Below the pieces are notes generated by a model that saw nothing but the letters and a program-made list of their open reading frames with translations, was not told the origin of the DNA and did not search any database. From CAZPXZ01 sp965219495 (GTDB lineage: Bacteria > Pseudomonadota > Alphaproteobacteria > Rhodobacterales > CAZPXZ01): a DNA stretch of 64,000 nucleotides. Below, one piece after another: positions 45,966 through 55,885 of this stretch. Location: positions 682,001 to 746,000 of the forward strand of contig OZ244777.1 of NCBI GenBank assembly GCA_965219495.1, read 5' to 3'. The position numbers and the translations under genes were made by a program. How positions within the stretch are numbered: the first letter of the stretch is position 1; the number at the start of each line of letters is the position of its first letter.

Positions 45966-46096
45966 GCCGCACACCTCCCGTATTAACCGATCGCTCTCTT
46001 GTAAGAGGTAACGGGTACTGCTACCAGAGAACGGATTTCGGACCGACCGAATGAGATGTCCGCCCTTCAAGGGCGCCAATAGCGTCAGGAATTGAC

Positions 46097-46876
46097 ATGG
46101 CAGGAGAACTTGAGGGCAAACTGGCGCTTGTCTTGGGCGCCAGCAAGGGAATCGGATTTGGAATTGCGAAAGCGTTCGATTCGAACGGAGCGCGAGTAGC
46201 CATCGCCAGCAGGAACAGCGAGGGACTGCAACAGGCCGTGGCGTCGCTCGGGCGAGGAACAGAAGCGTTTGTATGCGATACCGGTTCCCTCAAGCAAATT
46301 GACGCGCTTCATAAGGCGGTTGTTGCAAGCATGGGCCATCCCGATATACTCGTGCTGAACAGCGGGGGGCCGCCTCCTGGTCCGGCAACGGGCGTCGACT
46401 CCGAGAAATGGCGCAAAAACTTCGAGTTCATGTTCGTTGGACTTGTCCGCCTCGCCGATCTGACGCTGCCGGCAATGATACAAGGCGGCTATGGCCGAAT
46501 TCTCTCGGTTGTCTCTTCAGGCGTCATCGAACCCATTCCGAACCTCTCCATTTCCAACACCATTCGTCCAGCGCTGGTCGGCTGGGGAAAGTCTCTCGCA
46601 CGAGAAGTCGCGGCTCACGGTGTCACGGTAAATGCAATTGTTCCCGGTAGGATCGAAACGGATCGTCTGAGATCGTTGGATGCTTTGAATGCCAAACGGC
46701 GGGGACTCAGCGTGGAAGACGTAAAACGCGACTCTTGCGCCCGCATTCCCGCCGCCCGCTACGGCGGGACGGACGAGTTTGGCGAAGTCGCCTCGTTCCT
46801 CGCGAGCCCGCGTGCTTCGTATGTAACCGGGTCGTTGGTGCGCGTAGACGGCGGATTGGTCGCTGCCACGAGCTAA
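46097..46876 (+). CDS. SDR-family protein with atypical active site
   Basis: 259 residues of the short-chain dehydrogenase fold. Cofactor motif LGASKGIGFGIAK near residue 13 and NSGGPPPG (in place of NNAG) near 90 are clear. The usual Ser-Tyr-Lys active site is altered: the YxxxK segment aligns with SNTIRPALVG, so Tyr is replaced by Ser or Asn and Lys by Arg. Such proteins form a recognised divergent SDR branch. Function unknown. Intact, with VNAIVPGRIETDR and the C-terminal YVTGSLVRVDGG. Confidence 0.82.
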   Translation: MAGELEGKLALVLGASKGIGFGIAKAFDSNGARVAIASRNSEGLQQAVASLGRGTEAFVCDTGSLKQIDALHKAVVASMGHPDILVLNSGGPPPGPATGVDSEKWRKNFEFMFVGLVRLADLTLPAMIQGGYGRILSVVSSGVIEPIPNLSISNTIRPALVGWGKSLAREVAAHGVTVNAIVPGRIETDRLRSLDALNAKRRGLSVEDVKRDSCARIPAARYGGTDEFGEVASFLASPRASYVTGSLVRVDGGLVAATS

Positions 46877-47089
46877 TTCACATTTTCGAAGACTGCGGTG
46901 CGCGAAGGTTTGCCGGGGCAACGATCTCGGATTTATCTTGTTCCGCCAACCGTCAAATCAAGTGAGCGTAACGGCTGAATAACGTCGATTTCCTGAAATC
47001 TGATATCAAGAGCGCGCAATGCGTCAAGGGGAAGACCCCATAACTAGGGCACAGCCGTGATGCTTTTAACCAACGATTTGGGAGGAGTA

Positions 47090-47418
47090 GCGGAGACTGC
47101 GCCGCGGCCATGTATGCCGGACGAATTGTCGACATCGACCACGTAGCGGCGCTGATTGAAGATCCCCTGCACCCGTAAGGCAAGGGTGCCATGGGCGCCG
47201 TACCGTCTTTGGATCAGAAAGAGGAATGCCTCGCGCAATTTCCCGGCTCCACGCCAAGGCTTGCATCGCTCCCGTACGGATGCGCATTCCATCCGCGCTG
47301 CCCGCACCAGATCGAGGCATGCGAACGCATCCGTCTGCTATCGAGTGAGATTCGCGACCGACGAGTCGCGTGCCATGTATACGGACAATCAGGAAGACCC
47401 CAAGCAAATGAATCCTGA
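47090..47418 (+). pseudogene. 3' remnant of a dipeptide ABC ATPase (DppD-like)
   Basis: AAAMYAGRIVDIDHVAALIEDPLHP followed by a TAA in place of the usual Tyr, then GAMGAVPSLDQKEECLAQFPG and LPYGCAFHPRCPHQIEACERI (strings shortened). These are the C-terminal features of DppD/OppD, including the cysteine-rich GCxFxPRCP motif. The nucleotide-binding core is missing upstream. Confidence 0.75.
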
Positions 47419-47829
47419 CCCGGTCGTACAGTTGGACAAGAGCAGCCGTACGTTTCGAAACCGTGCTGACACGCATAATGGCGCGGGAGCCGAACCAGTG
47501 ACTGCGCGCCGTACAGGACGTGACCTTTGAGATACCGCAAAGCGAGACATTTGAGCTGGTAGGCGAACCCAATTCTGGAAAACCACGCTCGCCTGCATGG
47601 CGGTAGGCTTCCTGCCACCGATGAATTTACATGCTTTTCAAGGACCCCTGCGCGAGTGTGAACCCGCGTTGACGGATTGAACGAATCGTTGCCGAGCCTG
47701 TCCGGGCATTTGGCCTGGTAGATTCGGACGAGGCGGTCAGCACCCGTGTCGACGAACTTCTCCACTTGGTGGAAATTTGCACCCGGCGGACCAGTCACCT
47801 TATCCCCACCAGTTCTCCGGCGGCCAGTT
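47407..47829 (+). pseudogene. 5' part of a dipeptide ABC ATPase (DppF-like), frameshifted
   Basis: ATG 47407 begins MNPDPVVQLDKSSRTF; after a frameshift AVQDVTFEIPQSETFELVGE leads into the Walker A site. There one A is missing from the run in GGAAAAACC, so GKTTLA is read only in the next frame. Later segments VDSDEAVSTRVDELLHLV and YPHQFSGGQ (signature motif) end near 47829. The gene resumes at about 49690 after an IS1380-like element. Confidence 0.75.
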
Positions 47830-47885
47830 ATAGAGCGGGCGGCGATCGCCCAGATCCGCGAGCTAAATTCTGTGAGATACCCGGT

Positions 47886-47909
47886 TGACCCTTTGTTTAC
47901 AAAGGGTCA
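47886..47909. repeat. Perfect 24-base palindrome upstream of the IS1380 transposase
   Basis: TGACCCTTTGT and ACAAAGGGTCA with TT between. It lies 46 bases before the transposase start and may be a terminal or regulatory sequence of that IS, or a stem-loop at its end. Confidence 0.7.
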
Positions 47910-47954
47910 TAGAAGGAATGAACATCCCAATTTCTTCACCAACCGGGTGCGATT

Positions 47955-49477
47955 ATGGTCGCAAATCCGAATTCCCCCGTCAACTACCAATTTGCCGCGA
48001 CTGGACCGGTCTCGACAGCCTATGGCGGCGCCGGGCTGTGGCTTGAGGCGCTCTGGCGCAGCGGCGCGCTGCGCGCTCTTCCGCGGGGTGTGTCGGGCGG
48101 TCAGGGCTGGACCGACGGCCAGATGCTGCTTTCGATCGTGTTGCTGAACGTGCCGGGGTTTGATTGCGCGGAAGACCTGGAGCGAATGGAAGCGGACCCG
48201 GGGCTTTGCGGGATGGTTCGGCGGTATGAGCCGCGGATTCTGGGCGTGGGGAGGAAATGGCTGGCGCGCCGCCAGCGTGGCGGCCGTCGTCGGACGTTGC
48301 CATCTCCGCGGGCCTTGCTCGATTGGCTGCACGGCCACCAGGATGCGGAAGCGGGGCAGGAGCGGCGCAAGGGCGAGGCGATTGTGCCGCGCCCGGCGGC
48401 CTCGCTGGCGGTGTTTTGGGAAGCCTCCCGGCGGCTGTTTTCGCAACTGGTGGACCGGCATGGCCTGCGCCGCATCACCCTGGACCTGGATGCGACGATT
48501 GTTGCCTCGGGCAAGCGCGAAGCGCTGCCGACTTACCGGGCTTCGACCGGGGTGTGTCCGGGGGAGACGGGGTACCAGCCGCTGAACGTGTTTTGCGCGG
48601 AACTGGGGCTGATGGCGCATTCGGAGATGCGCGACGGCAACGTGCCGGCCAGGGAAGGCAACGCCCGGGTGCTGCTGGAGGCGCTGGAACGGCTGCCCGG
48701 CGCGGTCGAAGAGGTGACGGTGCGCAGCGACAGCGCCGGACATGCAGTCGGGGTGATCCGGCTCTGCAACCGTCCGGAGGCCGGCGGCGCCCGGCGCCTG
48801 GGGGTGGTCGGCTTGGTGATTTCGGCGGTGCATTCCGAGGCGCTGATGAACCAAGTGATGCGAACCCCGGAGACCGCATGGAAGCCGCTCGGGGAGAAGC
48901 CGAAAGAACCGGAGGCCGAAGTGGCCTCGATTGAAGGAGCCCGAGATCCTTCGCTACATTGCCGTGCGAAGGCCCCGGCCCGGATCGCTCGGAGTGAAGG
49001 CCAACGAGATCCCCGCCCGTGACGGCCACCCAGCCTACGGCATTCGGGCGCTGCTGACCAGCATCCCGGCGCCCGGCGCCCGGCGGCGAGCGGCCGGACG
49101 GCCTCGGACCGAAACCGATGCCGGCAGAAGAAGTCCTGTCCTTCGCCAACCGCCGCTGCGGCGACGCCGGGCAGGTCCACGATACGCTCAAGAACAGCCT
49201 CGCCGGCGGCATCCTGCCCTGCGGCCGGTTCGGCAGCAACGCGGCCGGGTGGCACGGCGCCATCCTGGCGTTGAACGTCCACGTCTGGCTCGGCCATGGC
49301 GCCCTCGAAGCCGACTTGCGCCGGGCCCATTGGAAACGGCTGCGGGCGGTGATCCTGGTCCACGCCGCGCGCCTGGTCTGGCACGCGCGGAGATGGATCC
49401 TGGTGTTGCGGCAAGCCGGAACCGAAGAACTTCGCGCCGCCCTGGAACGCCTTTCCAGATGCTCCGCTCCCGGCTGA
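47955..49477 (+). pseudogene. IS1380-family transposase, frameshifted
   Basis: The N-terminal frame (from 47955) has GWTDGQMLLSIVLLNVPGFD, ITLDLDATIVASGKREALPT (first Asp), TGYQPLNVFCAELGLMAH and VTVRSDSAGH (second Asp). The frame shifts near 48930 (EILRYIAVRRP) and again before 49118, where SFANRRCGDAGQVHDTLKNS and FGSNAAGWHGAILALNVHVW complete the C-domain. The catalytic region is split over three frames, so it is inactive. It separates the two halves of the DppF remnant. Confidence 0.82.
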
Positions 49478-49689
49478 CGCCGGGAGCTCCTCGCTGCAAC
49501 CGCCGGCAAATCCGAGCCGCCGTCGAACCGTGACTGGAAGCGGGGCGCGCCACCGAGATTCTGCGCAAACGCTCGATGCGTTACGCCTCGGTGATCGCCC
49601 GGGGCGCCGGAAATCGAATCACCCGGCTTCTCCGCGCAATTCGCGCCAAAATCTCCGCCAGAACCTCCTCAGACCCCGTTCCATAGCCG

Positions 49690-50173
49690 TAGCTCGCGGA
49701 TTTGGGATCGCGCGATCACTTGCCCCGGGCGCGGAATTTGTCGTATACGACGAACCGACATCGTCCCCCGATATTTCTGTGTGGACGAAAGTCCTGAATC
49801 TGATGCGAGACTAGCAGGAACGATTCGAACTCACGTATCTCTTCATCAACCACAAATTCACAGTCGTCCGCCACGTGGCGAAACGCATTGGCGTCATGTA
49901 CGTCGGGTACGTTTGGAAATCGACAACGCCCGATCGCTCTTTCGCTCTCCCCGTCATCCGTATACGCGCATGCTGCTCGACGCCGTACCGGACATCACGA
50001 TGCGAAATCGCCCTGACCGCGAAATCACTGGGGAAATTCCCAACCCCATCGATCCTCCGAAGGGGTACCCGTTCCACCCTCGTTGTCCGCTCGCTTTCGA
50101 CCGGTGCCGCGTCGAAATGCCGAGGCTTGTCAGCGGAGTGGCCTGCCACGCAGTTCATGAGGGCAAGCACTGA
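49690..50173 (+). pseudogene. 3' part of a dipeptide ABC ATPase (DppF-like)
   Basis: FGIARSLAPGAEFVVYDEPT (Walker B) then VLNLMRD, a TAG, QERFELTYLFINHKFTVVRH and RIGVMYVG; a further frameshift near 49920 leads to SPRHPYTRMLLDAVPDI, GEIPNPIDPPKGYPFHPRCP and VACHAVHEGKH. All C-terminal DppF features are recognisable but scattered over two frames with stops. Confidence 0.78.
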
Positions 50174-50582
50174 TTCTTGCTGCGCTGCCAAACAAGGATC
50201 AGGGGTTGCCCGGATCCCGAAAGACCCAGGTGAATTAGAACTAGAATACCCTTTTGTACTGAGTGTTATCATTGATTATTTATGTTCTACATGAACATTC
50301 AACCGCCTCTCGGACCTTTGTGCGAAGGCGCTCCGGCCGTCAGGTTCGGTTTCATCGAATGACGGAATACGTTTTCGAATTGCAAAGCGTATTAGGAGGC
50401 AGCGCCTTGCAATTCTTGGCAATACCAACTCGAATTCTGGTGCCGCTTCGGTATACTCCCTTTCCTGCGAATGCCTTGACAGGAGAGGTAGGGGATCCTG
50501 TGGAACGCATTGGGAAGACCGCGGCAAGGATGATCAGTCCGGCCGCGGGGGAAATGTCCCTCAGCCCATAGGACGAACCGAC
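50174..50582. other. Intergenic region upstream of the agmatinase-family gene
   Basis: About 410 bases, locally AT-rich near 50235-50295. No supported gene. The promoter of the 50583-53894 operon should lie here. Confidence 0.45.
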
Positions 50583-51563
50583 TTGCGCGACCGCTTTTTT
50601 GAACCGGTATCCGGTCTGGAAATTCCCAGATTTGCAGGTGTGCCTACGTTCATGCGCCTGCCTCACACACCGCCGGACCACGCGCGCTTCTCTGACGTGG
50701 AAGTCGGTCTGGTTGGCGTGCCGTGGGACGGCGGCACAACGAACCGGCCGGGCGCCCGCCATGGCCCGCGCCATCTCCGCGACGCATCCACCATGGTGCG
50801 AAGGCTTCACCCGGCAACTGGCCAAGATCCATTCCTGACGGCCGCCTGTGCGGACCTTGGCGATGTCGGGGTCAATCCGGCCAATGTTGACGACACGCTG
50901 GAGAGGGTCACGAAGTTCTATCGCGAACTTTCTGAATCGGGAATCTTTCCGTTGAGCGCGGGAGGGGACCATCTGGTTTCCCTTCCGGTATTGCGCGCGC
51001 TTGCCGCGGACCGGCCGCTAGGAATGATTCACTTCGACGCACACACGGATCTGTTCGAAGGATATTTCGGCGGCTTTCGATTCACGCATGGTACGCCGTT
51101 CAGGCGAGCGGTCGAGGAAGGTCTTCTCGATCCGAAACGCGTTGTTCAGATCGGAATTCGTGGCACTTGCTACGATCTGGACGATGTTCAATGGGGAACG
51201 GAACGGGGTGTCCGCATAGTTCGCATCGAAGAATTTCGGGAGAAGGGTGGCGCCAGAATCATGGAAGAAGCGCGGACCATCGTCGGCTGCGAGCCGATTT
51301 ACGTCAGCTTTGATATCGACGTTCTGGACCCCTCTTGCGCACCCGGAACCGGAACACCGGAAATCGGGGGACTGAACACATACGAAGCCCAGGAACTGAT
51401 CCGCGATCTTCATGGCCTCGACATCGTGGCAGCAGACCTTGTCGAGGTTTCGCCTCCATTCGACTCCGCCGGGATTACCGCCTTTGCCGGAGCGTCGCTA
51501 ATGTTCGAACTCTTGTGCCCGATCACGGAATCCGTATCCGCGCGGCGAATCAGACAGGTCTGA
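50583..51563 (+). CDS. speB: Agmatinase / ureohydrolase family protein
   Basis: 326 residues of the arginase-agmatinase family. Metal ligands: His in SAGGDHLVSLPVL, three Asp/His in IHFDAHTDLF, and two Asp in SFDIDVLDPSCAPG. GVPWDGGTTNRPGARHGPRHLR near residue 45 is the agmatinase-like N-terminal motif. It splits a guanidino compound (agmatine or similar) into urea and an amine. The start is TTG 50583; ATG 50652 is an alternative. It is the first gene of a three-gene set with an amidotransferase and a gamma-glutamyltransferase. Confidence 0.88.
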   Translation: MRDRFFEPVSGLEIPRFAGVPTFMRLPHTPPDHARFSDVEVGLVGVPWDGGTTNRPGARHGPRHLRDASTMVRRLHPATGQDPFLTAACADLGDVGVNPANVDDTLERVTKFYRELSESGIFPLSAGGDHLVSLPVLRALAADRPLGMIHFDAHTDLFEGYFGGFRFTHGTPFRRAVEEGLLDPKRVVQIGIRGTCYDLDDVQWGTERGVRIVRIEEFREKGGARIMEEARTIVGCEPIYVSFDIDVLDPSCAPGTGTPEIGGLNTYEAQELIRDLHGLDIVAADLVEVSPPFDSAGITAFAGASLMFELLCPITESVSARRIRQV

Positions 51564-51569
51564 TTGAAA

Positions 51570-52286
51570 ATGCGCTTTCTCGTCTTTCAACACATTGCCT
51601 GCGAACATCCAGGGTCGTTTCGCGAGTTCATGGTAGAAGCAGGGGTTAATTGGGACCCGGTGGAACTTGATGAAGGAGAGCCCATTCCCAGCCTCGAAGG
51701 GTACGATGCGTTGATCGTCATGGGCGGTCCCATGGATGTCTGGGACACCGAGGATTACCCGTGGCTGATCGCGGAAAAGGATGCGATCCGGCACTGGGTG
51801 CGGAACCTTGCCCGTCCTTTCCTCGGCGTGTGTCTGGGCCATCAGTTGCTGGCAGACGCGCTCGGCGGATCGTGCCGAAAAATGGAAACGCCCGATGTCG
51901 GGATCACCGAAATTGCGTTGACCCCAAGCGGACAAACGGATCCGCTATTCTCTGGCCTCGAACCGGTAACTCCTACGCTGCAATGGCACGGCGTCGAAGT
52001 CGCGGACTTGCCGCCAAACTCCGCCGTCCTGGCAAAATCGCAACAATGCAGCGTTGAAGCGTTCTGCGTAGCCGGCAACGCCTACGGAATTCAGGGGCAC
52101 GCCGAAGTAACACCAAGCACGGTTCGCGAATGGGGTGAAGTTCCGGCGTACTCGCGTGCGCTGCAAAGCACCCTGGGTCCCGGCGCGCTTGCGCAATTCG
52201 ACCAGCGCTGCGCCGCCTCCATGCATGCGTTCCGTGACACGGCGCGAAAGATCTTTGCCAACTTCCTGTCCATAGCACAAGACTAA
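51570..52286 (+). CDS. Class I glutamine amidotransferase (GuaA/PuuD-like)
   Basis: 238 residues. Nucleophile Cys88 in LGVCLGHQLLADALGG, oxyanion MGGPMDVWDTEDYPWL near residue 50, and the His-Glu pair in YGIQGHAEVT near residue 178. Stand-alone proteins of this type include GMP synthase-like amidotransferases and gamma-glutamyl hydrolases. ATG 51570 lies 6 bases after the previous stop. Its neighbours suggest hydrolysis of a gamma-glutamyl amine, but this is not proven. Confidence 0.85.
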   Translation: MRFLVFQHIACEHPGSFREFMVEAGVNWDPVELDEGEPIPSLEGYDALIVMGGPMDVWDTEDYPWLIAEKDAIRHWVRNLARPFLGVCLGHQLLADALGGSCRKMETPDVGITEIALTPSGQTDPLFSGLEPVTPTLQWHGVEVADLPPNSAVLAKSQQCSVEAFCVAGNAYGIQGHAEVTPSTVREWGEVPAYSRALQSTLGPGALAQFDQRCAASMHAFRDTARKIFANFLSIAQD

Positions 52287-52298
52287 GCTCCTTCCGAC

Positions 52299-53894
52299 AT
52301 GGTCATGCGTTCCTATCCAGTATTCCCACGTTCTACGGCGCTTGCGAAACATGGAATGGCGGCGACCTCGCATCCCGCAGCAAGCCTCGCCGCGATCGAC
52401 ATGCTTCGGGCAGGCGGCAACGCGATGGATGCGGCAATCGCCGCTTCCGCAGTTCTGGGTGTCGTGGAACCGATGTCCACCGGGATCGGCGGAGATGCCT
52501 TCTGCCTTTATGCACCCGCGGGGGCGGAGCAACCGGTTGCCTTCAATGGTTCCGGACGTGCGCCTGGCAGGATCAGCCCTGAACGGCTGCTTTCCAACGG
52601 CATGTTGGAAATCACTCCGGAAAGTCCGCATGCAGTTACGATTCCGGGGGCCGTAGACGCCTATTGCAGGCTCCTGCACGATCATGGACGACTGGATATC
52701 GCTGAAGTTCTGGAGCCCGCCATCAAGTGCGCCGAGGAAGGATTTGCCGTAACACCGGTCATCGCCCGGGCCTGGGCGGGATCGACCCAGAGGCTGCAGG
52801 CAGATGCAGGGGCCAAGTCGATCTTCCTGCGCGACGGCACGGCTCCGAATGCGGGTGATATGCACAGCCAGCCGGAACTCGCCGCCACACTTCGAGAAAT
52901 TGCGTCGAAGGGGAAGGTCGGTTTCTACGAAGGACGGGTTGCGGAGGAACTGGTCGAATGCCTGGCGACGCGGGGCGGCATGCACTCCTTGGAGGATTTT
53001 GCGAACGCGGCGGGGGAGTACGTATCACCCGTTTCGACAACACTCGCCGGTTACCAGGTGTTCGAGTGTCCCCCGAATGGGCAGGGAATAATTGCGCTTC
53101 TCATGCTCAACATTCTTACCGGCTTCGATCTCTCCGAAATGGACCCGCTCGGTGCGGACCGGCTGCACCTGACCCTCGAAGCCGGGCGCTTTGCATTTCG
53201 CGACCGGGAACTTTACCTGGCGGATCCCGATCATGCGGAGGTACCAACCAGCGCACTCCTGTCGGAGGATTATGCTGCCCGAATTCGGGAGCGTATTTCT
53301 CTCGGCCGAGCCGTTGGGAGTTTGCCGGATACCAGCCTGCCAGTTCATCGGGACACCGTATACATTTCGGTAGTCGATCAGGAGAGAAACGCTGCAAGTT
53401 TCATCAGTTCGCTCTACTACGCTTTCGGTTCGAGCATTGTGGCTCCGCAGTCCGGAGTCGCCCTCCACTGCCGCGGCGTGGGTTTCGTTCTGAAACCAGG
53501 GCATCGCAATTGTCTCGCACCTGGAAAGCGCCCGATGCACACCATCATTCCCGGCATGCTCTACAGGGAGGGACGAGCCGTCATGCCGTTTGGAGTCATG
53601 GGGGCAGATTACCAGCCCTGGGGACATGTACAGTTACTTCACAACCTGTTGCTGTATGGAATGAACCCTCAGGAGGCGCTTGACTTGCCCCGATTCACAC
53701 ATGATGGCGGAGTTGCAATTGTCGAAGACGGCGTACCGGACGCCGTCGCAATTGAGCTGGCGCGGCGAGGCCATACGGTGGCTACGGCGGTAGAGCCGCT
53801 GGGGGGAGGGCAGGCAATTCTGATCGACTGGGAGCGCGGAACTCTCGCCGGTGGATCTGAACCTCGCAAGGACGGTATCGCGCTTGGCTATTGA
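52299..53894 (+). CDS. ggt: Gamma-glutamyltransferase (GGT)
   Basis: 531 residues. It has GMAATSHPAASLAAIDMLRAGG, GNAMDAAIAASAVLGVVEP, and the autoprocessing nucleophile Thr353 in HRDTVYISVVD, then GVALHCRGVGF, and GGVAIVEDG near the C-terminus. No obvious N-terminal signal peptide is seen, which is unusual as most bacterial GGTs are periplasmic. It transfers or hydrolyses gamma-glutamyl groups. It begins 12 bases after the amidotransferase stop. Confidence 0.9.
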   Translation: MVMRSYPVFPRSTALAKHGMAATSHPAASLAAIDMLRAGGNAMDAAIAASAVLGVVEPMSTGIGGDAFCLYAPAGAEQPVAFNGSGRAPGRISPERLLSNGMLEITPESPHAVTIPGAVDAYCRLLHDHGRLDIAEVLEPAIKCAEEGFAVTPVIARAWAGSTQRLQADAGAKSIFLRDGTAPNAGDMHSQPELAATLREIASKGKVGFYEGRVAEELVECLATRGGMHSLEDFANAAGEYVSPVSTTLAGYQVFECPPNGQGIIALLMLNILTGFDLSEMDPLGADRLHLTLEAGRFAFRDRELYLADPDHAEVPTSALLSEDYAARIRERISLGRAVGSLPDTSLPVHRDTVYISVVDQERNAASFISSLYYAFGSSIVAPQSGVALHCRGVGFVLKPGHRNCLAPGKRPMHTIIPGMLYREGRAVMPFGVMGADYQPWGHVQLLHNLLLYGMNPQEALDLPRFTHDGGVAIVEDGVPDAVAIELARRGHTVATAVEPLGGGQAILIDWERGTLAGGSEPRKDGIALGY

Positions 53895-54201
53895 AATCCT
53901 GATCAAGATCGCTTCGGAAACGCCAACGCCGTCATCCTCAGTCTCGCTGGCCGCCCGGCCCGTAAGCGGGTGAAGACCCCGTCCGGGCGTCGGGCAACCG
54001 GACCCAGATGATCGGATCACGACGCCGTTTCGTCCCTCGACAAGCTTGTTGCTCAATTGCGTGTGCGCTCGCTTCGTGACGGTTGACTCGGCCGGCATCT
54101 TACACTATGCTATCGGTAACAGGCGCTGCGAGCGCGCCTTCCCGACAACTGTGCAGCTTGCCACCGGACTTGTGACGGTGAGCACAAGGGAGATTCCAAC
54201 C
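53895..54201. other. Intergenic region with imelysin promoter
   Basis: 307 bases, no gene. Holds the promoter annotated at 54083-54111. No Fur-box-like palindrome was recognised, though this gene set is often iron-regulated. Confidence 0.45.
54083..54111 (+). promoter_or_regulatory. Sigma-70 type promoter upstream of the imelysin operon
   Basis: TTGACT (54083-54088) and TATGCT (54106-54111) with a 17-base spacer. Predicted transcription start near 54118, about 84 bases before ATG 54202. Confidence 0.5.
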
Positions 54202-55461
54202 ATGAGAAAGTTACTGCTCGCGGCAGGCCTACTGGTCCTGCCGTTCGCCGCCACTGCGGATGCGCAGGAGCGGGAAGTGCTAACGCATTACACGGCAATC
54301 GCTCACGCCATTTACGAGGACTCGCTGACCGCAGCGCACGATTTGGGCGATGCCGTTGATCAATTCCTCGCCAAGCCAACGGAAGAAAACCTGGCCATCG
54401 CGCAGACCGCATGGAGGGCTGCACGTGTTCCATACCAGCAGAGCGAGGTCTATCGATTTAGCAATGCGGTCGTTGACGACTGGGAAGGCAAGGTAAACGC
54501 ATGGCCCCTTGACGAGGGTTTGATAGATTATGTTGCGGCGAGCTACGGAGAACAATCGGAAGAGAATCCAGGATACACCGCAAACGTCATTGCCAGCGCG
54601 AACTTCAGTTTTTCCGGCCGAGAAATCGATGCCAGTGTCATTTCCAAGGAATTCCTGTCCGACACGCTTCACGAACTGGGCGGAGTAGAGGCCAACGTCG
54701 CAACCGGCTACCACGCCATAGAATTCCTGCTGTGGGGACAAGACCTGAACGGAACATGAGCCGGCGCCGGCGAACGTCCGGCGAGTGACTTCGACTTGGC
54801 GAACTGTTCTTCGGGCAATTGCGATCGCAGGGCTGCTTACTTGATGGCGGCTACGGATCTCCTGATCGACGATCTGGAATGGATAACCGCTCAGTGGGCG
54901 CCTGAAGGCGATGCGCGCGAAGGATTGCTTGCCGGCGACATCGTTGCAGGTCTTTCCGCCATTGTGACGGGAATGGGCAGCTTGTCTTACGGCGAACTCG
55001 CCGGAGAACGCATGCAGCTTGGGCTGCTGCTGAACGATCCGGAGGAAGAACACGACTGCTTCAGCGATAACACGCATTTCTCTCACTATTACGACGCGCT
55101 CGGCATCCGAAATGTCTATCTCGGAGAATATCGACGGATAGATGGTTCGGTAGTATCGGGACCGGGGCTGTCGAGCCTCGTCGCCGCCGCTGCGGCGGAT
55201 GTGGACAATGCCTTGCGTGGTCAGCTCGATGCTACGATCTCGGCCATGGATGAAATCGTGGCAGCAGCAGAGGGTGGAGAAGCGTATGATCAGATGATCG
55301 GCGATGGCAATGCGGCGGGCAACGCCCGGGTGCAGGCTGCGATCGACGGCCTCACGGCGCAAACTCGTGAAATCGAAAATGTGGTTGCCGCCCTTCAACT
55401 GGATGCGATCGAATTCGAAGGCTCCGATAGCCTGGACGATCCCGAGGCGGTGTTCCAGTAG
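54202..55461 (+). pseudogene. Imelysin-family lipid/periplasmic protein interrupted by a single in-frame TGA
   Basis: 420 codons in one frame. Signal peptide MRKLLLAAGLLVLPFAATADA, then the imelysin (peptidase M75/IrpA) fold with the GxHxxE motif in GYHAIEFLLWGQDLNG. Codon 186 (54757-54759) is TGA where Gly is expected; the frame continues at once with GERPASDF and NCSSGNCDRRAAYLMAATDL through LGEYRRIDGS to the end. No frameshift or other damage is seen. This is the first gene of the imelysin/di-haem oxidoreductase/imelysin/DUF1513 set, linked to iron uptake. It is either a recent nonsense mutation, readthrough, or a sequence error. Confidence 0.8.
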
Positions 55462-55672
55462 GCTAACGTGAAGGTTATCGGCGAGTCCGCCCGACTCTCC
55501 GCCTCAGCCTGCCCGGTGGCAGGTTTGAGTGTCGTTGCCGGGCTCGCCGTGGCCACCATCTGCAAAAGACAATTCTTCGCAATTCGAATTGCCATCGTTC
55601 CGAGTTGATTGAGATTTCGATATTTCAACGCTGCCCTTTTGCGTGGATGCGCTTCGTGGAGGGAGGTGTGAA

Positions 55673-55885
55673 TTGAAACTGCTCCGGTCGGGAACCCGTA
55701 GGTGTTCTTTCGTGAAGTGCTTATTCGGATTCGTGGGACTGTCCGCCGTTGCCACTTGCTCTTGGGTTTCCTCGTTCGCCGTGCTCGTGGCGGAAACGGA
55801 AAGTGAATGGGCGCGAATTGAGCGAGTCACACGTCCCACGACATCCTTTTCCCAGGTTGAACGATTTGAACTCCGGCCTGGCGGC
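55673..55885 (+). pseudogene. Di-haem oxidoreductase (DHOR), 5' fragment
   Basis: TTG 55673 with GGAGG 7 bases upstream begins a signal-peptide-like segment (SFVKCLFGFVGLSAVATCSW) and ends ERFELRPGG at the insertion point. The continuation is at 58401, after a 2507-bp insertion and 8-bp duplication. Removing these gives a single frame of about 514 residues. Confidence 0.72.
55878..55885 (+). repeat. 8-bp target site duplication, left copy
   Basis: CTGGCGGC here and at 58393-58400, directly outside the element's CTGCCC...GGGCAG ends. Confidence 0.85.
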
